Notes: generated from the sequence alone by a model not told the origin. A stretch of 64,000 nucleotides of DNA from Pyrocephalus nanus (GCA_038380795.1 CM076260.1:33452634-33516633), one strand, 5' to 3'; positions 36,801 to 49,973 are shown, counted from the stretch's first letter. Made by a program: numbers and translations.

Positions 36801-39800
36801 TAAGGAATAATATGATCATAATTTAAAAAGAGCTACACAGGGAATTATTTTCTGAAAATAACTGAGATTTCCACAGCAAAAGACTTAACATGATCCACAG
36901 GCTACAGACTAAAGAAAACCTGGAAGTGAAGTTGATCTAATTCTGAAAAAAAAAATAGTACCTTGAAACATGGTGGATTTTCTACCTTTAAATCAAAATA
37001 TCTATCTTGATCTAGATGGAGAAATCTCTCTCTTTTTTTCCTATAAAATATGCTATAGCTGAAAGAGAAACAATAGCGTCTTTTCAAAAATATTTGAGTT
37101 AGGTTCTTTGTTCTTTGTTAGATGGGAGGTGAGATTAGATGAGAATTGCATTTTTTCTTGCAGTCCTCAACAGTGAAAGCATTTGTGAACTTCATGGAAT
37201 GATAAAGACCCTCATGCTTTCACGTATAGCAGTAAGTGTTATTTTCTGCTGAATGCTCTTTAATGGAAAATGAAAACAGAAAAACAACATTCCTTTGTTA
37301 CTATGGATCAAACATAAATGTTGATGTGATTTAAACATGCAATGATCTTTCTATATGCGAATTAAGAGATTGTTAAGAAGCTTAAAAGAAAACAGAAAAG
37401 GGATGAAAAGAGACATGCAAAATGGACCCGGATATCTTTCGGATTCTTTTAAATAACTCAAGCGGTTTTCAAATAAAATATGCAGTTGGTAAAGAAGCAC
37501 TGGCACTTGCAAGGCTGGCAATGGAGGACCCGAGATTGGCATGAGGGGAACAGAAAACCATAGCAAGAATTCATCTGGCATCAGATTTTGCAGGAAAGAA
37601 TGATAACTGTTTGCGTAACTCTGTTTTTTTTTACTTCCTGGGATGAGGGAGTCAGAACTGGAGACGTGAGTGGGGCATCAGCAAAAAATACTTATGAACA
37701 CTGTAAGTTTGTAAATTTGACATGGTGTTTAGTCCAAAGAAAATATTACTGAGATCTTACAGAAGTGGAAACAGAAAGAGGAGATGTTTTCACAGATATT
37801 TTCACAAGTTCACTCAGTTAGGCAACATTTCTGAGGACTGATCACAAGAACTGGATAGCTGTCAAAAGCACAAGAATATATGAAATATGATAGAGACTAG
37901 CTGATACATAAGAAAAGTATAGAAAGTGTTTTAAGAAGATCAAATGGAGAAACATTTATAAAAGCAGTGTTTGAAGAGAGATTCCTACTTCATTTTCAAC
38001 AAGAGAAAACTATGCTTCATTAACTTGACAGAACACTTTGAAACTCATTAGTGCTAAGACAGAGAAAAAGGGTAACTAAGAACATAAGTTGTATCTAAGT
38101 TTTCCATAGGAAAAATTAGTATTTAACCCATTTGAGGTTATCTTATAACATTTAAAGTTGTGGAACACTAAACCAGGTTGGAAATTTGGCAAACTAGAGG
38201 ATAGCTTCACAGAGACTGACTTCAAGAGTTATTAAAACAAAACAAAACAAAACAAAATAAAACAAAACAAAAAAACCCAACCAACCAAACAAACAGAAAA
38301 AACCCACCCCCAACAATCTATCCACTCTGAAAATGAACAGAGTAAGCAAAATTAGAACCCAAGTATAGTGAGACAAACACCACTTATTATGATGAGCATA
38401 TTTAAGAGGAAGGTCAAATGAAGGAATGTTTCTGGTCTTTGTAGTGTTTCACTGCAAACATGAGATACTCAGATGTTAGATATTGGAGCCCAGCAAATAG
38501 GTACCTGGTAAGACTGGAATAATGACCCACATGGTAAGAGCCAAGCACAGTGCCTAACCCCAGATGAGTAGTGTGAGATTCTGATTGCAGAAGTTAAAAG
38601 TTGTTATGAATATAAGCCTTGATTATTACCTGTCCAGAAGTCTATCTGCTGTTCATTACTGGGGAAGACATTTGGCCAGGAATGGAAAATGTGCTTGAAA
38701 TGTATATTCCCTGAGACTGCATACATTTTGGGAACATAAAGCAGCCAGTGCTGTGCTGGATCACCCTTCTCTGTAATTTTTCCTCCCAGGCTTACTTTAG
38801 TCAAATTTCTTTCTTGTATATGTCTAATATCTTGTGCAATGAAGCTCAAGACTCATTTTGCTCTTTTCAGCTTCAGTAGTCTCTAAGAGACCCCAGAGAA
38901 AGTCTGAGAGGAACAGTCAGCTTGAATCTGGATGGTTTTTTATTTGTTGTTCTGACAAAACTATGAGCAAACCTCCCCCAGACAGATGCCTATGTTTCAT
39001 CTCTCCTACCCATCTGGCATCCAGACATACCTGAAATGTTTCGGGAAGGAGGGAAAAAATCAGGCTTAAAAAGATCTGAGCTCCTTAAAAATTTGGCTCA
39101 ATATGCAGTACAAAGCGGCTGTCTGCTGCATACCAAGTTCTCACACTCTTTTCCTTCAAACTTCAGACATATAAGGAATTGGTTGCATGGCTTACTAGAA
39201 AATGTGGTATGGATAAATATATTTGTAATTTGATTTGTCTGGCTGTATATAGTAAGTACTGTAATAATATAGCATTATCCTCTATTACATAGCATGCTCT
39301 CAACTGCACCCAGGGAGATCCACCCTGGGTGGAGAGCATGGAGTTTGGCTGAACATAGTGGTTTTAAAAAATGAAGTAACACATGCTTGGGACCCAAAGT
39401 TTATCAGTAACTTGAAGTCAAAAAACTAAATACCTCTTAACCACTCAGTGAATGAAGTTGTCCTGAGTGCATTTTTGGACCAGAATGGATTTCTACTGGA
39501 ACAGGATTGACTCTTAGAGATTTCTGTGCTCTGTTTAGGGTTAGGAGGTAATTAGATGCCATCATTGTAAAACTTTCTCGTATATGTTATTTTGTCTAGA
39601 GCTTTCTTTTGCAGAATATTTTTATAAGCCTGGTGGCAGTGGAAAGATATTGCTATTTTTATCCAGAAAAAGAAATAACCTTGTTACTGCACTGACTTCT
39701 TCCTCTTCTCTGCAAGCGGTCCAAAAATAATACATCATGGGATAAACTATATGTTATGCACTGGTATCTACTTTTACTGAAACTCAAAGCAGTGCGGTAT

Positions 39801-42359
39801 CTTCTGGTTGGTAGAATGAGAACTTGGGAGATAGATTTGTAAGTGAGCAAGAGCAGAGAGAGTTTTTTTTTCCTCTGGGATCAGCCATTAGCAGATTTGC
39901 TTTACTTCTTTGGAAACTTTCATGCCATATTTGCAAGGAAGTTATGAAGTGAAGCAAACTAAACTAGCTGGGGTGGAGAGTCAAATCCCCAGTTCAAATA
40001 AAGCCAGCACTGGTCTAAATTTGCCACAGTGTCAATATGCCATGACAGACATAAATAGCATGTACCTATTAAACAAAGGAAACAAGCTTCTTTAGTCTTA
40101 TTTTCAGATATAGTAAACAAATCCAAATTTTGTGCATTTTGTATTCATTCTTCCCTTATGAAAATTACGTGCAGGCTTTGGCATACCAACAAAATCCATC
40201 TAAGTTAATTTTTGTAGACTTGTTTTTGTTGCATTTATGTTTTTGTTGCTTTGTTTGTTTTTTTTCCCTTCTATGACAGGAACATCGTAGCCTGGAGAAG
40301 AATTATAGATGAACTATGCGGAGGAATTGCAAGTAGTCAGAGAAAGTCCTGGTCTCATGGCAGACCCCGACTGGAAGGGTGGGAGCAGACTGAAGATGTT
40401 TAGGTGACTCCTGTGCTCTGGTATGAGTTCACAGTGGCAAGAAAGCTATCCTTGCTTTCACTGTACTTCTTTTTCTTCTTCTTGCAATTTATAATTATGC
40501 AATCAACAGCCGCAAATCTGTATTGGCTGTTGGAGGGAAAAGTTCTGCTCATTGCTTTTAGGAATTCAGAGTGAAGTAGTAGTTTGTGGTGTAGCTTTTT
40601 CCGTGGGAAAGCAAAGAAAGAAATCTTCCTCTTCCAGTCCAAACTGGTATTCTATGTTGTTTCTTTGCTGAGATGGTAATACATTCTGTTTATCAGAATG
40701 CCTTTCTGAGAAGTGAAGTGGCGGCCTGACAATGAATATGCACTACACCACTAAAATTTTATAAGTCTTAAGTTTCTTTGGGTTTTAATGTTGATGGAGT
40801 ACTTTTTAAATGGGATTTTATATTGGACTTCAAAACTATAAACAGATGAGAATTCCTGTGGCAAAAATTGCTGAAGGTTAAGGAATTCCCTTCTCCAATT
40901 TTCTGGCGAAGATAGAAAAATTAAACTAAATTTGATATGTGTAATTTTTCCTCAAAGTAATAAACAAATTGCAAATTTGTTGGTAATGGAAAAAAAAAAG
41001 GAAAATAACAGAACTCCTGTTCCTCTGGTAAGGCATAAATTTGCAATTAAAGTTTTTTTTTTTTCTGCTTATTTTTCTTCCTTTTAATTTGACCATTTTA
41101 TGATGAAGAATTAGAGCCAAACAGAGTGTAGGCTTCTGTAATGAGGGGATAAGATCTGATCATGTTACTCAGGAAATGGTTGTGCACTGTAGGATTCCAG
41201 TATAAACTGAGTGGAAAGTAAAATCATTATTTAGTAGTAGTAATTAAAAAGTCACACAGGTAAGCAGAGTTCATGGAGTCCTGCCTGAAATTGCTTTGGG
41301 AACATGCATTTTCAAATCATTAATATAACTAACCCATTCCAGTGTTTTCCCAAGTTCTCGAGTTCAAATCCTAAGAAGTTTTATGTTTTTGTCTACTCAA
41401 ATTTTATAACTTTGTGTTATACTTGTCATTCTTCCCCCCATAACTTTCCTTTCATTTCCTTTCCTCCTGTTTTAATCTACTGCAGGTAAAAAATGCAAAT
41501 GACAAATGTAAACTGTCAGTGAAGTCATGGTATAAATGGCAAGACGTCCTATTGACATCAGCAGGTGTTACATTTGCTCATTCCAGGACAAAATTTATTT
41601 TATAAGTCAGGAAAACCAGGGGAGCAGGGGAAGAATTCTGGTATTACTAATTTCCTTCTTACCATGCATTTGTTTTGTTCACTTCTGACATTACATTTCA
41701 AGTTTTTTCCTGTATGTTGTAAATCAACAAAGCTAAACCCCTGCATTTGGAGAGCAAAACTTCTCCAGATAGGAAACAACTTGAGTTTTTCCAAAGCCCA
41801 ATCAACAAAACTCATCTAAATTGATAGAAAACCCGTAAAACCCCTCTTCAAGGGTATCAGGTTTTCTCTTTGTATACCTCAAGTATTTTGAAAAGAACTC
41901 CACAAGAGTAGAAACAAGTAGGGTAACACAATTTAGGAAGTGGAAATGACCTGAAAAAAACCTCTTTCCTTCATAAAGTGCAAATGAAGCCAACCATGTC
42001 CATAAACTCTTTCCTTTATTTCCTCAAACCCTCCTTTATTCTTCTTTTGTGAAGGTTAGGGGACAGAAGAAGATGTGTCATGCTGGCTGTTGAGGAGGCT
42101 GCTTCAAAAACCCAAAGCAGTCTCTTATACAGGGAAAAAATTTTAAAGAATAAGCATGAATTCTCATCTCATGGGTGATGTAATGTTGTCTACATTAACC
42201 TTACCTGAGCACAGAGGATCTGGAAAATTAAGCAGAAACCCACAACTGCTTTCCCTGAACTCACCAATGCCTACCATCACCAAGTGAATAAAGAAAAGGA
42301 TTTTTTCTTGTCCAAAGACAAAAGAAAAAAAAATTATATTTTAACCAAAAGAAGTCAGG
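33854..42359. other. Non-coding stretch, no gene seen
   Basis: Contains a mildly GC-richer part at about 35470-36370 with frames up to 132 codons that resemble no protein, an (AAAAC)n array at 38233-38315, a 9-bp perfect inverted repeat at 39307-39331 (CACCCAGGG / CCCTGGGTG, 7-base spacer), and assorted short A/T tracts. No mobile element recognised. Confidence 0.55.
38233..38315. repeat. (AAAAC)n microsatellite and A/C-rich tail
   Basis: An array of AAAAC units with an AAAAT variant passes into CCAACCAACCAAAC and then C-rich sequence. Apart from a single G the tract is almost purely A and C. The reverse-strand frame gives a Phe/Leu/Val-rich artefact. Confidence 0.92.
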
Positions 42360-42560
42360 ACTTAATAAATATAATTCAATTTATCTAATAATCAAGCCAT
42401 TATCTTTTAAAAATAAATCTCGATAATTAAAAAATACTGTCTGAATCATGGGATTTTCAGCACCAATTTGTCTTGTAAATTAATTCAATCTGTGACTAAG
42501 TAATTACTTCTAATTTCAATTAAGGCACTAAAGTCCTTGATAAACATACAACTAAAGGCC
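42360..42560. other. Candidate conserved non-coding segment
   Basis: Very AT-rich, non-repetitive stretch dense in AATTAA and TAATTA cores (homeodomain-type motifs), lying just upstream of a CR1. Judgement by texture only. Confidence 0.22.
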
Positions 42561-42777
42561 CAGCAGACTGCTACAGCAGTCAGTCAATAGCTATTTAACA
42601 CATGGGCCCATTTGGCTCTGAATTGCAAAGGTAAAGGAGCAGAGCAAATTTGCACACACATGTACAAAGTGACGGCAGGGTTAATGAAATCTGTTCTATG
42701 GAAATGTAACACTTCCATCATACTGAGAGGCACCAAATGACAAAGGTAAGTAAAGACTTGAAGGATATACAGGGGGT

Positions 42778-43338
42778 TGAGGGAGGTGATTCTCTCCTTC
42801 TACTCTGCTCTTGTTGACTCCACTTGAAGCACTGAGTAAAGCTCTGGGATCCCCAACACAAGAGAGACCTGCTGGAACAAGCCCAGAGAAGAGCCACTAA
42901 GTTGATCAAAGGGCTGGAACTCCGCTCCTATGAAGACAGGCTGAGAGAGCTGGGGTTGTTCAGCCTGGTGAAGAGAAGTCCCTGGGCAGACCTTATAGCA
43001 GCCTTTCAATGCCTAAAGGGGGCCTACAAAAAGCCTGGAGAGGGACTTTTTACGAGGGCATGTAGTGATGAGATGGGGGGAATGATGTTAAGCTGAGGGA
43101 GGGTCTATTTAGGTAAGGTATTAGGAAGAAATTCTTTACTTTGAGGGTGTAGAGACACTGGAATGGGTTGCCCAGAGGAGTTGTGGACTTCCCATACCTG
43201 GAGGTGTTCAAGACCAGGCTGGATGGGGCTTTTGAGCAACCTGGTCTAGTGGAAGTTTCCCTGCCCATGGCAAAGAGGTTTGAACTAGATGATCTTTAAA
43301 GTCTCATCTAACCCTAACTATTCTATGATTCTGTGATT
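42778..43338 (+). mobile_element. CR1 LINE, 5'-truncated 3' end
   Basis: The longest well-preserved CR1 tail here, about 560 bp in plus orientation. It starts near GAGGGAGGTGATTCTCTCC and runs through GAAGAGCCACTAAGTTGATC, the ORF2 blocks YEDRLRELGLFSLVKR and DLIAAFQCLKGAYKK (in frame at 42902-43096), then ACACTGGAATGGGTTGCC, CTGGATGGGGCTTTTGAGC and AACTAGATGATCTTTAAAG. It ends in the typical TTCTATGATTCTGTGATT. A stop breaks the frame near 43096. The canonical end supports insertion by target-primed reverse transcription of a truncated copy. Confidence 0.97.
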
Positions 43339-46300
43339 AAGAGATGTGGTGCTACTGCGAGACCAGATCACTCCTTTTGCTACAGATCTTTCTATCCCTC
43401 TTCTTCTTGTACACTCAAACTTATAAGTGACTTCTGTATGGAAGATTCCTAGAAGAATTCTTTGCAAAAATGAGGAAACACTCTGGCTTTTTTCCTTTTA
43501 ATCATGACTGTTAATTATACCTCAGTCACGCTCCAAAGCAAAACAAGTACAGTAAAAGAGGTAAGGATTTTCCTCAGTGCCTTCCCCCATCTCCCTCCAC
43601 TAGAAATAGTTGGTTTCAAAAAATCAAGCATCACAGAATTGTCCAAAACAAAAGGTTGTAATACTGCTGGGATTTGCAAAGGAGGAAGTTCACAGGCATG
43701 AGTTAGGCAAGGGAGAATATCTCCTAGCAGACCAATTGATTTTTTTTTTGTCAGAAGGTACTGCCTCTCCCAGCAACCTTTGCTTCACGTGGAAAACTGA
43801 AAAGAAATGACAAACTGGATGCATCTTTTAGAAGAATAAAACTAGATGGTAAAACTACTAGTCATATAGTGATAGAGCCAGAGAGTTTCTCCAATTAAAA
43901 AACATCACTGCCTTTCTCAATAAGGCATTAATTAGACTTTGCTATTTCTTCTGGTGGGAAATGGTGACATTCGGGTTTTAAGAAGAGGTTTAGGAAAAGA
44001 AAGAGGCTCTAGGAAGGGAAATGGGAGGAGCAGCTCAAGCTCAAATCTATCAGTCAGTCTGTGCCTCTGCTAGAGGAAGGGGGTGAGGGTAGAAACCATG
44101 AGAGCACTTTGGGACTCCCAAACTCCCCTTTTTCCAGCTATGCTAATTCTCTGCAGGACTTTGCCACTGGCAATGAGAGATTTCTGGTATACCTGTGTCC
44201 AGCTGGTGTTATCAGAGCAGTTGTAGCTCTTCAGCAGTGCAGAGGTAAAGCTGGACCTCTGCCTGTCTGGTCACCAGGAAACAACATCAGGAGGGTAGTC
44301 TGAGTGGGTTTTCACTTTTCCTGGGGCTGCAAACATCCCTGGGGAAATGAATACTTAAAGAAAATGAACATAAAGGTTGATTTTTGTCTTTCACTAAACT
44401 AGGCTTTAGTGGACCCTAAGAACGCAACCTTTTGTTTCAGAAATTGTTAGAAAAGTTTTTTTGTGGGAACTATCATTGTCTATCTTTCATCACATTTTTA
44501 ACTTTGGTTATTGAATCATGATAAACCCCACAAAGTCTGAATTACTTTATTTTCACTACTGGAGAAATTTCACTTTTAATTCAGAACAGATTCAGTTGAC
44601 ATTTAAGTATTTAATTCAAATTTCCACAGATATTTCCCCCTCTATCAGCAAGAGATACTTTTTCAGGAAATCACTGTTAAGTAAAAGTAGGGATACCATC
44701 CAACATACCTCCATCTTTCATGAGATACTCCTTTTCTGTGTCCTTTTCTATGGAATTGTCTCACTCCTTCCATTTGTCTTTGCCTATAATCCATGTTATC
44801 TCAGCTTTCTCTTTAAATAGGGACATAATAACGGACTCAGATTTATCCCATTGCTGCTTGTATTACTGAAAAACATACTATGAGCAAAAGTAGTGCTCTT
44901 TCCATACCATGCAGTGGTCTGACTGCCTGGGACAAATTCCAGAGCTATACTTTCCTGTTTTGTGGGCAGAATTCTAAATGAGGCATAAGGAAAGTCAGCT
45001 GCAGAATGTATCAGCTTGTAACAGGACTCGAGTTTGCCCATTGTGCTTAGTTTCTTGAAAGCCAATCCAAAGCAAACCTAACAACTCCCCTCCTTCCTAA
45101 TTTTGGAGAACAGTGCCTCAGGGTACAGATGGTGTGCTTGTGTGATGTCTCATTTATACGGGCTGCTCTTCCCTTTGTGCAGTGCTCTAGCAGAAGTTTT
45201 GTTGCCATGCTGTGCTAATACCTGCAGCTGCTATACTTTGCCCTACACTGACATGGTACATTTCCCAAAACAAACATGTTAACTACAGATTCACTCAGGG
45301 AAAAACGTATCTAATTACGAAAGAAAGATCTTAACAGAGTTGCATCAGTAGTAGTGTTGGGGGGTACGATACAAAAGGCCGGAATGCATATTTTTTAAAA
45401 TGTATGTAAGTGCTTAAATTATGTCTTTTACTTGTGGTGTGGCACTAAATGTCCCTTCAGTGGCAGCAGTATGTACTGATATTAGTCACTGGAGCTACTT
45501 GCTTGATCTTTTAGACAATGACACTGAAATCAAAGGCTGACTAAGAAATGGAACTGGTCACATTTTCCAACCTGAAAAATAATGGATAGTTCAGATTTTT
45601 AGATGGAAAAATCCAATTTATTTTATTTGATATGGTTTCTTCCAGCCCAGCTTTTTTTCTATTGTTTTTAATGTTTTGAATCTGCACAGCAGCTGGGCAA
45701 CTATTTACACTGGACATTACAACACCCTCAAGTTTGCTCAGCCAGCTCCATCAAAATAACATGAAGGCAGAGAGGACTATAAGTTCTTTCCTATTGGAAA
45801 TATTCATTGTAAACAACAGCTTTGTACAGGAATACGGACTGTAACTGTGGTAACATGGGAGACTGTAGCCACAGCTGCCAGGTTATTATGGACAAGGATG
45901 CACTGTTCTTACAGGCTTTTCATGAAGGACAATAAGATGGGATATTAGCCCAATGTTCAAAACATCTCTCAGAACCTTTTTAGACAGAATATGCTTAAGA
46001 ATAACAGATTAAAGGAAGCAGAGCAATATTGCACTAGGTGGAATAATCAATAAATAAGAAGACCAGATGAAATTAATTCGGAGTCATTCCCATAAAACAC
46101 AAAAACCCCCATGAGATGAGAAAGTCCTTGGGATGCCCCCAGACTGTCAGGTCACTTATTCTTATGTTATAAGGTTTTAGCTCTGTGAGGATGTGACTAA
46201 GTTGCAGATTTAAGATTGTCTTTCACTAATTGGTAGGAGCGATAGCAATTCTTCATAGCAAGAAAATAATCACAACAAATCTAACAAATTTGTGACTTAG

Positions 46301-46623
46301 TAGAAGCACCAGAATTTCTGTGGTGCATCCTCTTTTCAGCCTTTCATCTATTTTTTCTGCCAACAGGCAATTAGAAAGGAAGCATTTCACAGGTTTAGGA
46401 CATACCTTTAACAGCAGGATATCAATAGTTTAGTTGTAGTTTGTTCTGCTTTTATTGACAGTAGTACAGGAAGAAGTGAAAACATCTAACCAATGTACCT
46501 ATTGCTTATTTTCAGCTTATTTTAAGCTATGTTTCTTCTGTTTTCTCTCTAATGGCATATAATTTATCCTTTTAAACTCCGTGCAACCAACTGTCAGACA
46601 GTCAGCTGTGTTCTGCTAGTCTG
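43339..46623. other. Non-coding stretch, no gene seen
   Basis: AT-rich, unremarkable DNA. A T10 run lies near 43740. Open frames are 100 codons or fewer and have no recognisable similarity. Confidence 0.55.
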
Positions 46624-47699
46624 TGGACTGGGTTTGCATGGCAAGGTTTAGTAGCAGAGGGGTTACAGGTTAGAAGCTGCCAAAAGCTTCCTTCACGTCT
46701 GAGAAGAACTGCTGCTAGCCAAGGCTGAGCCAGTCAGCAACAGTGACAGTGCCTCTGGGATAATGCCCTTAAGCAGGAGAAAAACACAGCTGCACAGCAG
46801 CAATCAGAAGAGAGGTGTGAGAATACATGAGAGAAACAGCTCTGCAGACTCCAAGGTCAGTGAAGAAGGAGAGGGAGCAGGTGCTTCAGTCAGTGAAGCA
46901 GGGATTCCACTGCAGCCTGTGGTGAAGCCAGTGGTAAGGCAGGGTATCCTCCTGCAGCCCATGGAGGTCGATGGTGGAACAGAGATCCACGTGCAGCCCA
47001 TGGAGGACTCCATGCTGGAGCAGGTGGATGACCCTGTGGGATGACTTCCCTGAGGTTGCACCTGACAAGACCTGTGGACCCGTGGAGAGAGGACCTTATG
47101 TGGGAACAGCTTTGCAGCAGGACTTTTGACTCCATGTGGGACACACATTGAAGCAGCCTGTTCTTGAAGGACTGGACCCCATGGAAGGGACCCACACCGG
47201 AGCTGTTCATGAAGAACTACAGCCCATGTTGGAGAAGTTGGAGGACTGACTTCTGTGAGAGGGACCCCACATCAGAGCAGGGGAAGAGTGAGAGGAGTCC
47301 TCTCTATGAGCAGGAAGGAGTGACAGAGGCAATGTGTGATGAACTGACCTCAGATCCCCTTTCCTGTCCTTAGTAGCGGGAGACGAGTAGGTATTGAAAA
47401 TCAGGAATGAAGTAGAACCTGTTGAGAAGGGAGGGGCCAGGGTAAGGTGTTTTAAGATTTAATTTTAATTTTTCTTGTTACTAATCCTCTCAAAGTAAAA
47501 AATTGAATGAGTTACCCAAGTCTGCTTTTCTCATGACTGTAACTGGTGAATGATCTCTCTCTGCTCTTATCTTGACCCATAGACTGTTCATTGTATTTGT
47601 CTCTCCCCTGTGCAGGTGAGGAGGGAGTGATAGAGAAGCTTTGATGGGCACCAGAGACCAGAGACCAGACCAGGCCTGATCACTGAAACCACCAAACCA
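46624..47699 (+). mobile_element. Avian ERV-type LTR, probable solo copy
   Basis: About 1.08 kb that I recognise as a repeat common in bird genomes. Landmarks are GGGTTTGCATGGCAAGG near the left end, GCCAGTCAGCAACAGTGACA, GCCTCTGGGATAATGCCC followed by TTAAG (a TATA-like position at 46755-46775), GAACTGACCTCAGATCCCC, GTGTTTTAAGATTTAATTTT, CTCTCTCTGCTCTTATCTTG and GGAGTGATAGAGAAGCTTTG near the right end. The left edge begins TGG and the right edge ends CCA. CTAGTCTG (46616-46623) and CTGGTCTG (47700-47707) flank it with one mismatch, but 8 bp is long for an ERV target duplication, so the exact ends are uncertain. The poly(A) signal appears degenerate (AAAGTAAAAAATTG near 47496-47509). No gag or pol is present, and small frames inside it are incidental. 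Confidence 0.8.
46912..47285 (+). repeat. Degenerate short-period repeats within the LTR
   Basis: A CCATGGAG / CCATGTGGGA-like core followed by GACCCACAYYGGAGCAG-like sequence recurs at irregular spacing: about 46954, 46993, 47078, 47131, 47177 and 47223. The first two are exactly 39 bp apart and share GCAGCCCATGGAGG. This looks like an expanded minisatellite in the upstream part of the LTR. It also explains the repetitive frames on both strands. Confidence 0.7.
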
Positions 47700-47707
47700 C
47701 TGGTCTG

Positions 47708-48179
47708 TTTCTTATTTTTGGGAAGAGCTCTCAATGAAACTGTGTGTATTTATTAACTTTTTCTCATTTCAGTATTTCCTTAAATGCCTCTTTTATCATG
47801 ATACCTGGAAATCACTGTTCTTTGTCAGCAGATGATGATCACTATAGCTATTAATACCAGCAAACATCTGAATTTAACAAATGGATCTCTCTTTCATCAG
47901 ATTGTCTAATCACAGCCTGTGTGTGGCCTATGGCTCTGAGTGTTTCTGACTTACTTGCAAAGCAGGAAATAAATAATATTCATGTGGGAACTATGTTATT
48001 CTGCCCAGAAACTATCATATAAATAACTTATCTATGAAGGTTTTTTTAAAGGACTGGTTATTCTGTGGCTGATTTTGTCCCATTTCTTCCCATGGTGCTT
48101 GAACTTCCCAATACTAGGATGAAATTGATCTATTTAAACAAGCTTGTAGCATAGAATCTTTGGGGAAAAAAGATCTGGA
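47708..48179. other. Non-coding stretch, nothing recognised
   Basis: AT-rich sequence to the right of the LTR with no repeat or gene signal that I can identify. Confidence 0.5.
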
Positions 48180-48720
48180 TTTTTTTCCTATATATTACTT
48201 CCACTTATCCACATTAGATTAAATGAAATCAGCTGTTAAATAGACACATTACTATTGTGCTTTACCAGATACTAGCCTATAAATTTCATGTTCTGTTTGC
48301 AAAAGGGAAATTATTGCTTTCATCACAGTTAGAATAATTATTTTTTTTGTATTAGAAACTAATGCCATCTTATGTTTTTTGCATGTTAAATAATGTATAT
48401 TCCTCATTCAGTCGTGATGTATTTTATTATCACCAATGCGCTTTTGAGCAATTAGTGCCAAGTCTTTTATGGTGGAGGGAAAATACGGTATTTCTTGACT
48501 ACTCAACAGACAGGCCATTTATAATGAAATGAAAACATTATGTAAAGCTAAAAGCATTTGCTTTATTAATTAATCTGAATGCTCTTCCCTCAAACTATCA
48601 GCTGCTCTGTTTGGGAAAGTGGTCTACTAAGTCATATTGGATTACATGCTTATATCCCTTTTTAATTACATTTAGAGGAAACATGATAACAGCAAGAGGA
48701 AAACCAGCATCTCTCTATTT
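48180..48720. other. Candidate conserved non-coding segment
   Basis: Long AT-rich stretch without simple repeats or frames. It has motifs such as TTTGCATGTTAAATAATG and TTATTAATTAATCTGAATG, and a CACCAATGCG patch. Its texture resembles vertebrate enhancer-type conserved elements. Not testable from one sequence. Confidence 0.25.
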
Positions 48721-49940
48721 TGTGAGTTAGTCAGTTTGGACACATCCTCCAGAGTAGCTGACTTTTATTTAGTCTGGTTTGGAAAGAATCAGAGCTGTGA
48801 GATACAATAAAGAAAGAACATCATTATTCTCTCTAATCCTGCTTAAATTTGTCATGTTTGGTATTAAGGAATGCAGGAATCAAAGTTCAAAGGGTAAACA
48901 CTAAATGTGAATTAAAAGAATTTGTGAATAGCCTGTGAGATAAAAAAAAAGGACAGAGATATGAGTGATGAATGGTCACATACAATTTTCCATTCACCTT
49001 TTTATTGACTCAAATTATTTTTCCTGTAAATTAAGAGCGCTTGTTTTTTTCAGTTGCCAAACTCTTCATCCAGTATGCTGAAGCCTCTGCATCCCTTCAT
49101 TATAAGTGGATCAAATCAATAACATAGAGCATGATACAAGTAATCTTAAAGCAGAGACATGGAATCAGCTGTAACGGAAGCTTAGGGGATGTCTAAATTG
49201 GTAGACAAACCTGTCATACCCCATTCTGGGATTTGCTCTTATTATTTAAGTGTAGATCCCAGTTTCTCTTTGAAACTGTCAGAACAATTATCACAATCAC
49301 TGACCAAAATGTAAACCAGAATTTGGAGACAAAGTTGCCTCCTTTTACAAAGAGGCTGGGAAATGACACAAAATATTTTTTTATTTTGAGTATTATAGCT
49401 TCTAATCTGTGTCTTAATCCATTTTTCTATGCTAGAAATAAATTAGTCAACTATTAGCACAACATGAGCACAGCATGAGGTCCAGATTCAGAAAGTTTCA
49501 GATTTTTTATTTCATAGACCTTATATTTAGTGTCCTTGTGAAGAAATATTTTGACTGCACCATAACTTTTTAATATGTCTTATCCAACATCTTTGGGTAA
49601 GGATGAATTTTTACCAGATTATCTTGGAATGACTAATTCAGCTGGGGAGACAGGAACAATTCCACTGTGTTTTCTTCCTCCTGCTGGAGATTTCCCATTA
49701 AAGGAATGGAAACTTGCCTTCATTTCAAAGCTACAAACCCAGGAATAACACCAAAGAAATTTCTGGTGAAGAAGATGTGGCACACTCGGCAGACTAAAAG
49801 TAGAATAGTCTCTCAGACATTCATAGTGATAAAACAACCAGACTTATACTGGCACCTCTAGGCAATTGTCTGACTGAATACAACAGTGTTAAACATATAG
49901 ATGCATATATAATAAAGAATGACTCCTACTGTTCTTTAGT

Positions 49941-49973
49941 ATTTTGTTTGTTTTGCTTTGTTTGTTTGTTTTT
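49941..49973. repeat. (TTTG)n microsatellite
   Basis: ATTTTGTTTGTTTTGCTTTG then three TTTG units. Interrupted array. Confidence 0.88.

Noticed and set aside
39307..39331. 9-bp inverted repeat as a terminator or regulatory hairpin
   Set aside because: The genome is eukaryotic, no gene is adjacent, and a stem this short can occur by chance.
46763..47044. Repetitive frames of 93-114 codons on both strands
   Set aside because: They arise from the short-period repeats of the LTR and are open on both strands, which marks them as composition artefacts.
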